A DNA stretch of 64,000 nucleotides, taken from positions 3,594,501 through 3,658,500 of the forward strand of contig NC_071672.1 in assembly GCF_028554725.1 (NCBI RefSeq), in the 5' to 3' direction. Within the stretch, counting starts at the first letter, position 1; each line of letters begins with the position of its first letter. A program made the position numbers and the translations under genes. This document shows, piece by piece, positions 12,001 through 23,745 of this stretch. A model generated the notes under the pieces. That model saw only the letters and a program-made list of their open reading frames with translations. It ran no database searches and was not told the DNA's origin. Source of the DNA: Zeugodacus cucurbitae. Lineage: Eukaryota; Arthropoda; Insecta; Diptera; Tephritidae.

Positions 12001-12246
12001 AATTATAAACGAAAAATTTCAGCTTTTTCTTATGTTCATCGCTAAACAATTCTTGGGTTTCATTTAGACAAATTTTTCCTATCGCTGTTGTTAATGTTAT
12101 TGGCTGAACATAAATAATCTTTTCTTTGAATATTCCAGGCCTTATTAAACTAATTGATGAACCTGTGTCGACTAAAAATTTATAATATTTTTTACTAAAT
12201 TTCAGTTCAATTGTGGGGAGTTTTCCGAGGCTGTTAAGTGAAAATT
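9091..12246 (-). pseudogene. pol: pol polyprotein of unit a: protease-RT-RNase H-integrase, broken
   Basis: The pol frame overlaps the end of gag and is -1 to it. Protease: LVDTGSS, with DTG codons at 12169-12161. RT: SAPIWVVPKKSDASGKKKWR, TIDLAQGFHQI, then FGLKIAPATFQRLMNTVLDG and the catalytic YLDDIVVF. RNase H: LTTDAS, INSDHRPLQW and VADALSR. Integrase: an H-H-C-C zinc-binding stretch (HLSGLHQG...CELCNHC) and a DDE core (VVDFWKWN, KIDQDQGL, ADIERLHKT). Two lesions silence it: an in-frame TAA at 11347-11345, where the d, g and h copies have a Glu codon, and a one-base frameshift near 11060. RNase H and integrase are open from 10935 to the stop at 9091. Only this unit continues past the GATAGAAAA junction in RT. 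Confidence 0.9.
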
Positions 12247-13290
12247 TACCTCATCTTGTTCCATTGGTACAGGATAGCCAAAGCGTCTTAGTCGAGATTG
12301 GTTTGACCCATGAATCTTATCTTGTTTTAAATTATTTAAGTTTCTATTAGTATAAATGTTTGCAGAATTGAAAGGTGTATGCCTAACTTGTGGGAAATTA
12401 TTGTTTTGTAAAGTATGTTGTTGATTGCTATGTTCATTGAAAAATGGTTTATTTTTATAATAATTATTTTGATTGGAAAATGGATAATTTTTTGATAAAG
12501 TGTTGTAATTGGAACGAACCGGAAATTGATTCGTATTGGTTGCAAAATATTCTATATTACTATTATTATTGTTATTCAAATAATTCGGTAGTTTTGAATT
12601 TGTGTTAGTTCTTTGAATTGTTTTTTGTTTAGAGAATTGTTTATTATTTTCATAAACATCGTTTTCTTTTAATATTTTGATTGCTGACTTAAGGTCAGTA
12701 GCAAGATTTGCGTTTATTAGCGCAGTTAAATAGTTTGGCAATTCTCTTTTTAATGTTTTCAAACTTATTTGATCTAATTCATTATACAAAAATATTTTAG
12801 TTGAGCAACTTTCATTTTTTAGTTTGATAACATCTTTTACTTTACAAACTTCTAAATTAATCTCTTCGCATAGTAGCTTAACATTATTTTTAAATTTAAT
12901 ATTGCTTATTTCTAGGATTAGTGTTGAAACTGCCGTGTGTTCTCCGAATTCATCTATAAGTAGTTGCCTCAGCGTTATCCAATCTGGTGGTTGCTCTCGT
13001 CTAACCACGTCTAATGCAGCGCCTCTGAGTATTTTTATAACACAGTGTAGATAGAATACTTTCGTCTCTTCCGATATAACAGGAGACTGTGGCATGATCG
13101 CATCGACACCTTGAATAAAGAGTGCCAAGTAATTTCGATCACCATCAAACGGTTGAATGAGTTTGATGTTTTGTATCGCCATTTCCCTGGTTTCTCGTTC
13201 CATTTTGTTGTTTACCTCTTTAATTTTAATGGATTTCAAAATTTGGCTTAGTTTCTTCTTCCATAAACTGTATGCTTTGTTTTTATTCAC
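12202..13290 (-). pseudogene. gag: gag, unit a (full C-terminus, start codon frame lost)
   Basis: Structural gag protein of the LTR element. It lacks a CCHC knuckle; the C-terminal third is Asn-rich (NYLNNNNNSNIEYF) with basic patches, as in 17.6-like gags. The open frame begins without ATG: 13290 is GTG and the first in-frame ATG is 13203-13201 (MERETREM). Units e, f and i have 8 extra bases here and start MEEEVNELSQILK from a true ATG, so this unit probably lost its start by an 8-bp deletion. Unit a differs from the others by private changes in the adjacent pol (Gln for Lys in NILQLLK, Lys for Glu in NMNKN). Confidence 0.85.
12241..12247 (-). promoter_or_regulatory. Candidate -1 ribosomal frameshift heptamer between gag and pol
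   Basis: The element strand reads A AAT TTT in the gag frame (codons GTA AAT TTT CAC), a canonical X XXY YYZ slippery heptamer. Slipping back one base enters the open pol frame that leads to the protease. It is retained as DNA in all nine units. In d, e, f, h and i the gag C-terminal deletion changes frame, so gag stops (TAA) at or just before it. Confidence 0.55.
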
Positions 13291-13477
13291 CTTCGTTTTT
13301 AATATTACTTTTGGATTTTTGATTTTGTTTCAACAAGTAGGTATTTTTCTTTTCGCAGTTAAGACAATTCGTTTTCTTTTCAACTTTTTCGTTATTAAGG
13401 ATTGTGGAGTAGAGTTTTTGTTGAATAATTTATCGTATATTATTTATTTATGTTTTATTTTATTTTATTTTATTTTA

Positions 13478-14402
13478 TTTTGTTTTGTTTTGTTTTGTTT
13501 TGTTTTGTTTTGTTTTGTTTTGTTTTGTTTTGTTTTGTTTTGTTTTGTTTTGTTTTGTTTTGTTTTGTTTTGTTTTGTTTTGTTTTGTTTTGTTTTGTTT
13601 TGTTTTGTTTTGTTTTGTTTTGTTTTGTTTTGTTTTGTTTTGTTTTGTTTTGTTTTGTTTTGTTTTGTTTTGTTTTGTTTTGTTTTGTTTTGTTTTGTTT
13701 TGTTTTGTTTTGTTTTGTTTTGTTTTGTTTTGTTTTGTTTTGTTTTGTTTTGTTTTGTTTTGTTTTGTTTTGTTTTGTTTTGTTTTGTTTTGTTTTGTTT
13801 TGTTTTGTTTTGTTTTGTTTTGTTTTGTTTTGTTTTGTTTTGTTTTGTTTTGTTTTGTTTTGTTTTGTTTTGTTTTGTTTTGTTTTGTTTTGTTTTGTTT
13901 TGTTTTGTTTTGTTTTGTTTTGTTTTGTTTTGTTTTGTTTTGTTTTGTTTTGTTTTGTTTTGTTTTGTTTTGTTTTGTTTTGTTTTGTTTTGTTTTGTTT
14001 TGTTTTGTTTTGTTTTGTTTTGTTTTGTTTTGTTTTGTTTTGTTTTGTTTTGTTTTGTTTTGTTTTGTTTTGTTTTGTTTTGTTTTGTTTTGTTTTGTTT
14101 TGTTTTGTTTTGTTTTGTTTTGTTTTGTTTTGTTTTGTTTTGTTTTGTTTTGTTTTGTTTTGTTTTGTTTTGTTTTGTTTTGTTTTGTTTTGTTTTGTTT
14201 TGTTTTGTTTTGTTTTGTTTTGTTTTGTTTTGTTTTGTTTTGTTTTGTTTTGTTTTGTTTTGTTTTGTTTTGTTTTGTTTTGTTTTGTTTTGTTTTGTTT
14301 TGTTTTGTTTTGTTTTGTTTTGTTTTGTTTTGTTTTGTTTTGTTTTGTTTTGTTTTGTTTTGTTTTGTTTTGTTTTGTTTTGTTTTGTTTTGTTTTGTTT
14401 TG
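13478..14402 (+). repeat. (TTTTG)n array A1, about 185 copies
   Basis: Near-perfect pentanucleotide array of 925 bp. On the gag side it is preceded by a 140-bp leader segment and five TTTTA units. On the other side it ends in GCTTTGTTTATTTTC joined to the RT fragment of unit b. Both strands are open in all frames because five is not a multiple of three. Confidence 0.98.
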
Positions 14403-14424
14403 CTTTGTTTATTTTCTATCTGCC

Positions 14425-15335
14425 GGATCCATTTATATTTGATGGAAGCCTTGCGCTAAGTCTATTGTTGAAAAATACATACACCTACCTAGTTTTTCGA
14501 GAATTTCATCCATGTTAGGAATGGGATACCTATCATCACTAGTAATACTATTGAGCTTGCGAAAATCGACAACAATCCTCCACTTCTTTTTACCTGAAGC
14601 ATCTGACTTCTTTGGTACCACCCAAATCGGTGCTGAATATGGGGAATCACTATGAGAAATGATTTGATTTTCAAGCATTTCTTTTATTTGTTTGTTTACT
14701 TCTGATTTATGAATTTCAGGATATCTATACGACTTTACATATATTGGATCTTCATGAACCGTTTTGATTCTATGTTTTATTTTATGAGTAAAGGTGAGTT
14801 TGTCCCCTTCTTTATAAAATATATTTTCGAATTTATTTAAAAGTTTTTTTAATTCATTTAACTCTTCTGAATTTAAATGTTCAAGTCTAAATTTACTATC
14901 TTTAGTGTTATGATTTTCGTTCATATTTAATTCTTGAAGGCAATTATCAAAATTTTCAGAATTTGATTTATTCTTGAAAAAGTTATACCGAACACCGTTC
15001 ATGTGTATCATATTTTTTCCCAGATCAACGTTAGCTTTAAGTAACTTAAGTATATTACAACCAAGTAAACCATCGTAGTTATTTGAAAAATTATAAACGA
15101 AAAATTTCAGCTTTTTCTTATGTTCATCGCTAAACAACTCTTGGGTTTCATTTAGACAAATTTTTCCTATCGCTGTTGTTAATGTTATTGGCTGAACATA
15201 AATAATCTTTTCTTTGAATATTCCAGGCCTTATTAAACTAATTGATGAACCTGTGTCGACTAAAAATTTATAATATTTTTTACTAAATTTCAGTTCAATT
15301 GTGGGGAGTTTTCCGAGGCTGTTAAGTGAAAATTT
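14425..15335 (-). pseudogene. protease-RT5' fragment, unit b
   Basis: Covers the pol frame from the frameshift heptamer through protease (LVDTGSS) to TIDLAQGFHQI. A TAA codon follows at 14435-14433, then MDPADRKK, after which (TTTTG)n replaces the rest of RT. The polymerase lacks its YLDD region and cannot work. The longest frame without stops reads 15137-14433. Confidence 0.88.
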
Positions 15336-16378
15336 ACCTCATCTTGTTCCATTGGTACAGGATAGCCAAAGCGTCTTAGTCGAGATTGGTTTGACCCATG
15401 AATCTTATCTTGTTTTAAATTATTTAAGTTTCTATTAGTATAAATGTTTGCAGAATTGAAAGGTGCATGCCTAACTTGTGGGAAATTATTGTTTTGTAAA
15501 GTATGTTGTTGATTGCTATGTTCATTGAAAAATGGTTTATTTTTATAATAATTATTTTGATTGGAAAATGGATAATTTTTTGATAAAGTGTTGTAATTGG
15601 AACGAACCGGAAATTGATTCGTATTGGTTGCAAAATATTCTATATTACTATTATTATTGTTATTCAAATAATTCGGTAGTTTTGAATTTGTGTTAGTTCT
15701 TTGAATTGTTTTTTGTTTAGAGAATTGTTTATTATTTTCATAAACATCGTTTTCTTTTAATATTTTGATTGCTGACTTAAGGTCAGTAGCAAGATTTGCG
15801 TTTATTAGCGCAGTTAAATAGTTTGGCAATTCTCTTTTTAATGTTTTCAAACTTATTTGATCTAATTCATTATACAAAAATATTTTAGTTGAGCAACTTT
15901 CATTTTTTAGTTTGATAACATCTTTTACTTTACAAACTTCTAAATTAATCTCTTCGCATAGTAGCTTAACATTATTTTTAAATTTAATATTGCTTATTTC
16001 TAGGATTAGTGTTGAAACTGCCGTGTGTTCTCCGAATTCATCTATAAGTAGTTGCCTCAGCGTTATCCAATCTGGTGGTTGCTCTCGTCTAACCACGTCT
16101 AATGCAGCGCCTCTGAGTATTTTTATAACACAGTGTAGATAGAATACTTTCGTCTCTTCCGATATAACAGGAGACTGTGGCATGATCGCATCGACACCTT
16201 GAATAAAGAGTGCCAAGTAATTTCGATCACCATCAAACGGTTGAATGAGTTTGATGTTTTGTATCGCCATTTCCCTGGTTTCTCGTTCCATTTTGTTGTT
16301 TACCTCTTTAATTTTAATGGATTTCAAAATTTGGCTTAGTTTCTTCTTCCATAAACTGTATGCTTTGTTTTTATTCAC
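15290..16378 (-). pseudogene. gag: gag, unit b (full C-terminus, no ATG start)
   Basis: 362 codons open from GTG 16378; first ATG at 16291. It carries RHAPF where units a and g have RHTPF. Only 25 bp of leader precede it before the array: the 180-bp leader segment with TTTTA units present in most units is missing here and in unit c. Confidence 0.85.
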
Positions 16379-16403
16379 CTTCGTTTTTAATATTACTTTT
16401 GGA

Positions 16404-17153
16404 TTTTGGTTTTGTTTTGTTTTGTTTTGTTTTGTTTTGTTTTGTTTTGTTTTGTTTTGTTTTGTTTTGTTTTGTTTTGTTTTGTTTTGTTTTGTTTTGT
16501 TTTGTTTTGTTTTGTTTTGTTTTGTTTTGTTTTGTTTTGTTTTGTTTTGTTTTGTTTTGTTTTGTTTTGTTTTGTTTTGTTTTGTTTTGTTTTGTTTTGT
16601 TTTGTTTTGTTTTGTTTTGTTTTGTTTTGTTTTGTTTTGTTTTGTTTTGTTTTGTTTTGTTTTGTTTTGTTTTGTTTTGTTTTGTTTTGTTTTGTTTTGT
16701 TTTGTTTTGTTTTGTTTTGTTTTGTTTTGTTTTGTTTTGTTTTGTTTTGTTTTGTTTTGTTTTGTTTTGTTTTGTTTTGTTTTGTTTTGTTTTGTTTTGT
16801 TTTGTTTTGTTTTGTTTTGTTTTGTTTTGTTTTGTTTTGTTTTGTTTTGTTTTGTTTTGTTTTGTTTTGTTTTGTTTTGTTTTGTTTTGTTTTGTTTTGT
16901 TTTGTTTTGTTTTGTTTTGTTTTGTTTTGTTTTGTTTTGTTTTGTTTTGTTTTGTTTTGTTTTGTTTTGTTTTGTTTTGTTTTGTTTTGTTTTGTTTTGT
17001 TTTGTTTTGTTTTGTTTTGTTTTGTTTTGTTTTGTTTTGTTTTGTTTTGTTTTGTTTTGTTTTGTTTTGTTTTGTTTTGTTTTGTTTTGTTTTGTTTTGT
17101 TTTGTTTTGTTTTGTTTTGTTTTGTTTTGTTTTGTTTTGTTTTGTTTTGTTTT
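16404..17153 (+). repeat. (TTTTG)n array A2, about 150 copies
   Basis: It joins the short leader of unit b (ggattttggttttg) directly, without TTTTA units. It ends in GCTTTGTTTATTTTC before the RT fragment of unit c, the same junction form as A1. Confidence 0.98.
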
Positions 17154-17176
17154 GCTTTGTTTATTTTCTATCTGCC

Positions 17177-18087
17177 GGATCCATTTATATTTGATGGAAG
17201 CCTTGCGCTAAGTCTATTGTTGAAAAATACATACACCTACCTAGTTTTTCGAGAATTTCATCCATGTTAGGAATGGGATACCTATCATCACTAGTAATAC
17301 TATTGAGCTTGCGAAAATCGACAACAATCCTCCACTTCTTTTTACCTGAAGCATCTGACTTCTTTGGTACCACCCAAATCGGTGCTGAATATGGGGAATC
17401 ACTATGAGAAATGATTTGATTTTCAAGCATTTCTTTTATTTGTTTGTTTACTTCTGATTTATGAATTTCAGGATATCTATACGACTTTACATATATTGGA
17501 TCTTCATGAACCGTTTTGATTCTATGTTTTATTTTATGAGTAAAGGTGAGTTTGTCCCCTTCTTTATAAAATATATTTTCGAATTTATTTAAAAGTTTTT
17601 TTAATTCATTTAACTCTTCTGAATTTAAATGTTCAAGTCTAAATTTACTATCTTTAGTGTTATGATTTTCGTTCATATTTAATTCTTGAAGGCAATTATC
17701 AAAATTTTCAGAATTTGATTTATTCTTGAAAAAGTTATACCGAACACCGTTCATGTGTATCATATTTTTTCCCAGATCAACGTTAGCTTTAAGTAACTTA
17801 AGTATATTACAACCAAGTAAACCATCGTAGTTATTTGAAAAATTATAAACGAAAAATTTCAGCTTTTTCTTATGTTCATCGCTAAACAATTCTTGGGTTT
17901 CATTTAGACAAATTTTTCCTATCGCTGTTGTTAATGTTATTGGCTGAACATAAATAATCTTTTCTTTGAATATTCCAGGCCTTATTAAACTAATTGATGA
18001 ACCTGTGTCGACTAAAAATTTATAATATTTTTTACTAAATTTCAGTTCAATTGTGGGGAGTTTTCCGAGGCTGTTAAGTGAAAATTT
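17177..18087 (-). pseudogene. protease-RT5' fragment, unit c
   Basis: Open from 17889 to a TAA at 17187-17185 in the same place as units a and b. The protease DTGSS motif is upstream in the same frame. The fragment ends at MDPADRK and the array. Confidence 0.88.
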
Positions 18088-19130
18088 ACCTCATCTTGTT
18101 CCATTGGTACAGGATAGCCAAAGCGTCTTAGTCGAGATTGGTTTGACCCATGAATCTTATCTTGTTTTAAATTATTTAAGTTTCTATTAGTATAAATGTT
18201 TGCAGAATTGAAAGGTGCATGCCTAACTTGTGGGAAATTATTGTTTTGTAAAGTATGTTGTTGATTGCTATGTTCATTGAAAAATGGTTTATTTTTATAA
18301 TAATTATTTTGATTGGAAAATGGATAATTTTTTGATAAAGTGTTGTAATTGGAACGAACCGGAAATTGATTCGTATTGGTTGCAAAATATTCTATATTAC
18401 TATTATTATTGTTATTCAAATAATTCGGTAGTTTTGAATTTGTGTTAGTTCTTTGAATTGTTTTTTGTTTAGAGAATTGTTTATTATTTTCATAAACATC
18501 GTTTTCTTTTAATATTTTGATTGCTGACTTAAGGTCAGTAGCAAGATTTGCGTTTATTAGCGCAGTTAAATAGTTTGGCAATTCTCTTTTTAATGTTTTC
18601 AAACTTATTTGATCTAATTCATTATACAAAAATATTTTAGTTGAGCAACTTTCATTTTTTAGTTTGATAACATCTTTTACTTTACAAACTTCTAAATTAA
18701 TCTCTTCGCATAGTAGCTTAACATTATTTTTAAATTTAATATTGCTTATTTCTAGGATTAGTGTTGAAACTGCCGTGTGTTCTCCGAATTCATCTATAAG
18801 TAGTTGCCTCAGCGTTATCCAATCTGGTGGTTGCTCTCGTCTAACCACGTCTAATGCAGCGCCTCTGAGTATTTTTATAACACAGTGTAGATAGAATACT
18901 TTCGTCTCTTCCGATATAACAGGAGACTGTGGCATGATCGCATCGACACCTTGAATAAAGAGTGCCAAGTAATTTCGATCACCATCAAACGGTTGAATGA
19001 GTTTGATGTTTTGTATCGCCATTTCCCTGGTTTCTCGTTCCATTTTGTTGTTTACCTCTTTAATTTTAATGGATTTCAAAATTTGGCTTAGTTTCTTCTT
19101 CCATAAACTGTATGCTTTGTTTTTATTCAC
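18042..19130 (-). pseudogene. gag: gag, unit c, in frame with an upstream repeat-encoded fusion
   Basis: Full-length gag frame, first internal ATG at 19043. Upstream the frame stays open through a short leader (NPKVILKTKV) and array A3 into the RT fragment of unit d, giving one 824-codon frame (20516-18042). This happens because unit c lacks the leader segment with TTTTA units, which on this strand supplies TAA stops in other units. Confidence 0.85.
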
Positions 19131-19155
19131 CTTCGTTTTTAATATTACTTTTGGA

Positions 19156-19781
19156 TTTTGGTTTTGTTTTGTTTTGTTTTGTTTTGTTTTGTTTTGTTTT
19201 GTTTTGTTTTGTTTTGTTTTGTTTTGTTTTGTTTTGTTTTGTTTTGTTTTGTTTTGTTTTGTTTTGTTTTGTTTTGTTTTGTTTTGTTTTGTTTTGTTTT
19301 GTTTTGTTTTGTTTTGTTTTGTTTTGTTTTGTTTTGTTTTGTTTTGTTTTGTTTTGTTTTGTTTTGTTTTGTTTTGTTTTGTTTTGTTTTGTTTTGTTTT
19401 GTTTTGTTTTGTTTTGTTTTGTTTTGTTTTGTTTTGTTTTGTTTTGTTTTGTTTTGTTTTGTTTTGTTTTGTTTTGTTTTGTTTTGTTTTGTTTTGTTTT
19501 GTTTTGTTTTGTTTTGTTTTGTTTTGTTTTGTTTTGTTTTGTTTTGTTTTGTTTTGTTTTGTTTTGTTTTGTTTTGTTTTGTTTTGTTTTGTTTTGTTTT
19601 GTTTTGTTTTGTTTTGTTTTGTTTTGTTTTGTTTTGTTTTGTTTTGTTTTGTTTTGTTTTGTTTTGTTTTGTTTTGTTTTGATTTGTTTTGTTTTGTTTT
19701 GTTTTGTTTTGTTTTGTTTTGTTTTGTTTTGTTTTGTTTTGTTTTGTTTTGTTTTGTTTTGTTTTGTTTTGTTTTGTTTTG
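19156..19781 (+). repeat. (TTTTG)n array A3, about 125 copies
   Basis: Near-perfect, with one TTTGATTTG variant at about 19681, about 100 bp from its right end. The same variant near the same end occurs in A6 and A7. All three arrays lie left of an RT fragment with the Glu allele. It ends GCTTTGTTTTTTTTC. Confidence 0.98.
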
Positions 19782-19803
19782 CTTTGTTTTTTTTCTATCT
19801 GCC

Positions 19804-20714
19804 GGATCCATTTCTATTTGATGGAAGCCTTGCGCTAAGTCTATTGTTGAAAAATACATACACCTACCTAGTTTTTCGAGAATTTCATCCATGTTAGGAA
19901 TGGGATACCTATCATCACTAGTAATACTATTGAGCTTGCGAAAATCGACAACAATCCTCCACTTCTTTTTACCTGAAGCATCTGACTTCTTTGGTACCAC
20001 CCAAATCGGTGCTGAATATGGGGAATCACTATGAGAAATGATTTGATTTTCAAGCATTTCTTTTATTTGTTTGTTTACTTCTGATTTATGAATTTCAGGA
20101 TATCTATACGACTTTACATATATTGGATCTTCATGAACCGTTTTGATTCTATGTTTTATTTTATGAGTAAAGGTGAGTTTGTCCCCTTCTTTATAAAATA
20201 TATTTTTGAATTTATTTAAAAGTTTTTTTAATTCATTTAACTCTTCTGAATTTAAATGTTCAAGTCTAAATTTACTATCTTTAGTGTTATGATTTTCGTT
20301 CATATTTAATTCTTGAAGGCAATTATCAAAATTTTCAGAATTTGATTTATTCTTGAAAAAGTTATACCGAACACCGTTCATGTGTATCATATTTTTTCCC
20401 AGATCAACGTTAGCTTTAAGTAACTTAAGTATATTACAACCAAGTAAACCATCGTAGTTATTTGAAAAATTATAAACGAAAAATTTCAGCTTTTTCTTAT
20501 GTTCATCGCTAAACAATTCTTGGGTTTCATTTAGACAAATTTTTCCTATCGCTGTTGTTAATGTTATTGGCTGAACATAAATAATCTTTTCTTTGAATAT
20601 TCCAGGCCTTATTAAACTAATTGATGAACCTGTGTCGACTAAAAATTTATAATATTTTTTACTAAATTTCAGTTCAATTGTGGGGAGTTTTCCGAGGCTG
20701 TTAAGTGAAAATTT
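19804..20714 (-). pseudogene. protease-RT5' fragment, unit d (Glu allele)
   Basis: Carries GAA instead of TAA after TIDLAQGFHQI, so the frame passes through MDPADRKK into the array, encoding (KTKQN)n, and on into gag of unit c. A Glu-to-Lys change (KFKNIFYK) is shared with unit h; unit g has a deletion at the same spot. Confidence 0.88.
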
Positions 20715-21524
20715 ACCTCATCTTGTTCCATTGGTACAGGATAGCCATTGGTACAGGATTCGTATTGGTTGCAAAATATTCTATATTACTATTATTATTG
20801 TTATTCAAATAATTCGGTAGTTTTGAATTTGTGTTAGTTCTTTGAATTGTTTTTTGTTTAGAGAATTGTTTATTATTTTCATAAACATCGTTTTCTTTTA
20901 ATATTTTGATTGCTGACTTAAGGTCAGTAGCAAGATTTGCGTTTATTAGCGCAGTTAAATAGTTTGGCAATTCTCTTTTTATTTTAATGTTTTCAAACTT
21001 ATTTGATCTAATTCATTATACAAAAATATTTTAGTTGAGCAACTTTCATTTTTTAGTTTGATAACATCTTTTACTTAACAAACTTCTAAATTAATCTCTT
21101 CGCATAGTAGCTTAACATTATTTTTAAATTTAATATTGCTTATTTCTAGGATTAGTGTTGAAACTGCCGTGTGTTCTCCGAATTCATCTATAAGTAGTTG
21201 CCTCAGCGTTATCCAATCTGGTGGTTGCTCTCGTCTAACCACGTCTAATGCAGCGCCTCTGAGTATTTTTATAACACAGTGTAGATAGAATACTTTCGTC
21301 TCTTCCGATATAACAGGAGACTGTGGCATGATCGCATCGACACCTTGAATAAAGAGTGCCAAGTAATTTCGATCACCATCAAACGGTTGAATGAGTTTGA
21401 TGTTTTGTATCGCCATTTCCCTGGTTTCTCGTTCCATTTTGTTGTTTACCTCTTTAATTTTAATGGATTTCAAAATTTGGCTTAGTTTCTTCTTCCATAA
21501 ACTGTATGCTTTGTTTTTATTCAC
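20713..21524 (-). pseudogene. gag: gag, unit d (C-terminus deleted, extra stop)
   Basis: The C-terminal part between FATNTN and PVPM is deleted, so the frame ends ILYQWNKMR. The unit also has a stop in KVKDV (ACTTAACAAAC near 21075) and a 5-bp insertion near 20984, splitting gag into 21524-21075 and 20970-20713. It has no ATG start. Confidence 0.85.
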
Positions 21525-21711
21525 CTTCGTTTTTAATATTACTTTTGGATTTTTGATTTTGTTTCAACAAGTAGGTATTTTTCTTTTCGCAGTTAAGACA
21601 ATTCGTTTTCTTTTCAACTTTTTCGTTATTAAGGATTGTGGAGTAGAGTTTTTGTTGAATAATTTATCGTATATTATTTATTTATGTTTTATTTTATTTT
21701 ATTTTATTTTA

Positions 21712-22836
21712 TTTTGTTTTGTTTTGTTTTGTTTTGTTTTGTTTTGTTTTGTTTTGTTTTGTTTTGTTTTGTTTTGTTTTGTTTTGTTTTGTTTTGTTTT
21801 GTTTTGTTTTGTTTTGTTTTGTTTTGTTTTGTTTTGTTTTGTTTTGTTTTGTTTTGTTTTGTTTTGTTTTGTTTTGTTTTGTTTTGTTTTGTTTTGTTTT
21901 GTTTTGTTTTGTTTTGTTTTGTTTTGTTTTGTTTTGTTTTGTTTTGTTTTGTTTTGTTTTGTTTTGTTTTGTTTTGTTTTGTTTTGTTTTGTTTTGTTTT
22001 GTTTTGTTTTGTTTTGTTTTGTTTTGTTTTGTTTTGTTTTGTTTTGTTTTGTTTTGTTTTGTTTTGTTTTGTTTTGTTTTGTTTTGTTTTGTTTTGTTTT
22101 GTTTTGTTTTGTTTTGTTTTGTTTTGTTTTGTTTTGTTTTGTTTTGTTTTGTTTTGTTTTGTTTTGTTTTGTTTTGTTTTGTTTTGTTTTGTTTTGTTTT
22201 GTTTTGTTTTGTTTTGTTTTGTTTTGTTTTGTTTTGTTTTGTTTTGTTTTGTTTTGTTTTGTTTTGTTTTGTTTTGTTTTGTTTTGTTTTGTTTTGTTTT
22301 GTTTTGTTTTGTTTTGTTTTGTTTTGTTTTGTTTTGTTTTGTTTTGTTTTGTTTTGTTTTGTTTTGTTTTGTTTTGTTTTGTTTTGTTTTGTTTTGTTTT
22401 GTTTTGTTTTGTTTTGTTTTGTTTTGTTTTGTTTTGTTTTGTTTTGTTTTGTTTTGTTTTGTTTTGTTTTGTTTTGTTTTGTTTTGTTTTGTTTTGTTTT
22501 GTTTTGTTTTGTTTTGTTTTGTTTTGTTTTGTTTTGTTTTGTTTTGTTTTGTTTTGTTTTGTTTTGTTTTGTTTTGTTTTGTTTTGTTTTGTTTTGTTTT
22601 GTTTTGTTTTGTTTTGTTTTGTTTTGTTTTGTTTTGTTTTGTTTTGTTTTGTTTTGTTTTGTTTTGTTTTGTTTTGTTTTGTTTTGTTTTGTTTTGTTTT
22701 GTTTTGTTTTGTTTTGTTTTGTTTTGTTTTGTTTTGTTTTGTTTTGTTTTGTTTTGTTTTGTTTTGTTTTGTTTTGTTTTGTTTTGTTTTGTTTTGTTTT
22801 GTTTTGTTTTGTTTTGTTTTGTTTTGTTTTGTTTTG
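21712..22836 (+). repeat. (TTTTG)n array A4, about 225 copies (longest)
   Basis: Preceded by leader and five TTTTA units, and ended by GCTTTGTTTTTTTTTC. No internal variant was noticed. Confidence 0.98.
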
Positions 22837-22859
22837 CTTTGTTTTTTTTTCTATCTGCC

Positions 22860-23745
22860 GGATCCATTTATATTTGATGGAAGCCTTGCGCTAAGTCTAT
22901 TGTTGAAAAATACATACACCTACCTAGTTTTTCGAGAATTTCATCCATGTTAGGAATGGGATACCTATCATCACTAGTAATACTATTGAGCTTGCGAAAA
23001 TCGACAACAATCCTCCACTTCTTTTTACCTGAAGCATCTGACTTCTTTGGTACCACCCAAATCGGTGCTGAATATGGGGAATCACTATGAGAAATGATTT
23101 GATTTTCAAGCATTTCTTTTATTTGTTTGTTTACTTCTGATTTATGAATTTCAGGATATCTATACGACTTTACATATATTGGATCTTCATGAACCGTTTT
23201 GATTCTATGTTTTATTTTATGAGTAAAGGTGAGTTTGTCCCCTTCTTTATAAAATATATTTTCGAATTTATTTAAAAGTTTTTTTAATTCATTTAACTCT
23301 TCTGAATTTAAATGTTCAAGTCTAAATTTACTATCTTTAGTGCTTGAAGGCAATTATCAAAATTTTCAGAATTTGATTTATTCTTGAAAAAGTTATACCG
23401 AACACCGTTCATGTGTATCATATTTTTTCCCAGATCAACGTTAGCTTTAAGTAACTTAAGTATATTACAACCAAGTAAACCATCGTAGTTATTTGAAAAA
23501 TTATAAACGAAAAATTTCAGCTTTTTCTTATGTTCATCGCTAAACAATTCTTGGGTTTCATTTAGACAAATTTTTCCTATCGCTGTTGTTAATGTTATTG
23601 GCTGAACATAAATAATCTTTTCTTTGAATATTCCAGGCCTTATTAAACTAATTGATGAACCTGTGTCGACTAAAAATTTATAATATTTTTTACTAAATTT
23701 CAGTTCAATTGTGGGGAGTTTTCCGAGGCTGTTAAGTGAAAATTT
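22860..23745 (-). pseudogene. protease-RT5' fragment, unit e
   Basis: TAA allele. A deletion near 23341 (GTGCTTGAAGG replaces about 30 bp encoding NMNENHN) shifts the frame between protease (23547-23308) and RT (23353-22868). Confidence 0.88.

Noticed and set aside
11345..12049. Apparent proteins starting FSDEHKKK or ENQIISHS as independent genes
   Set aside because: They begin at non-ATG codons inside a continuous pol frame that contains the protease motif upstream.
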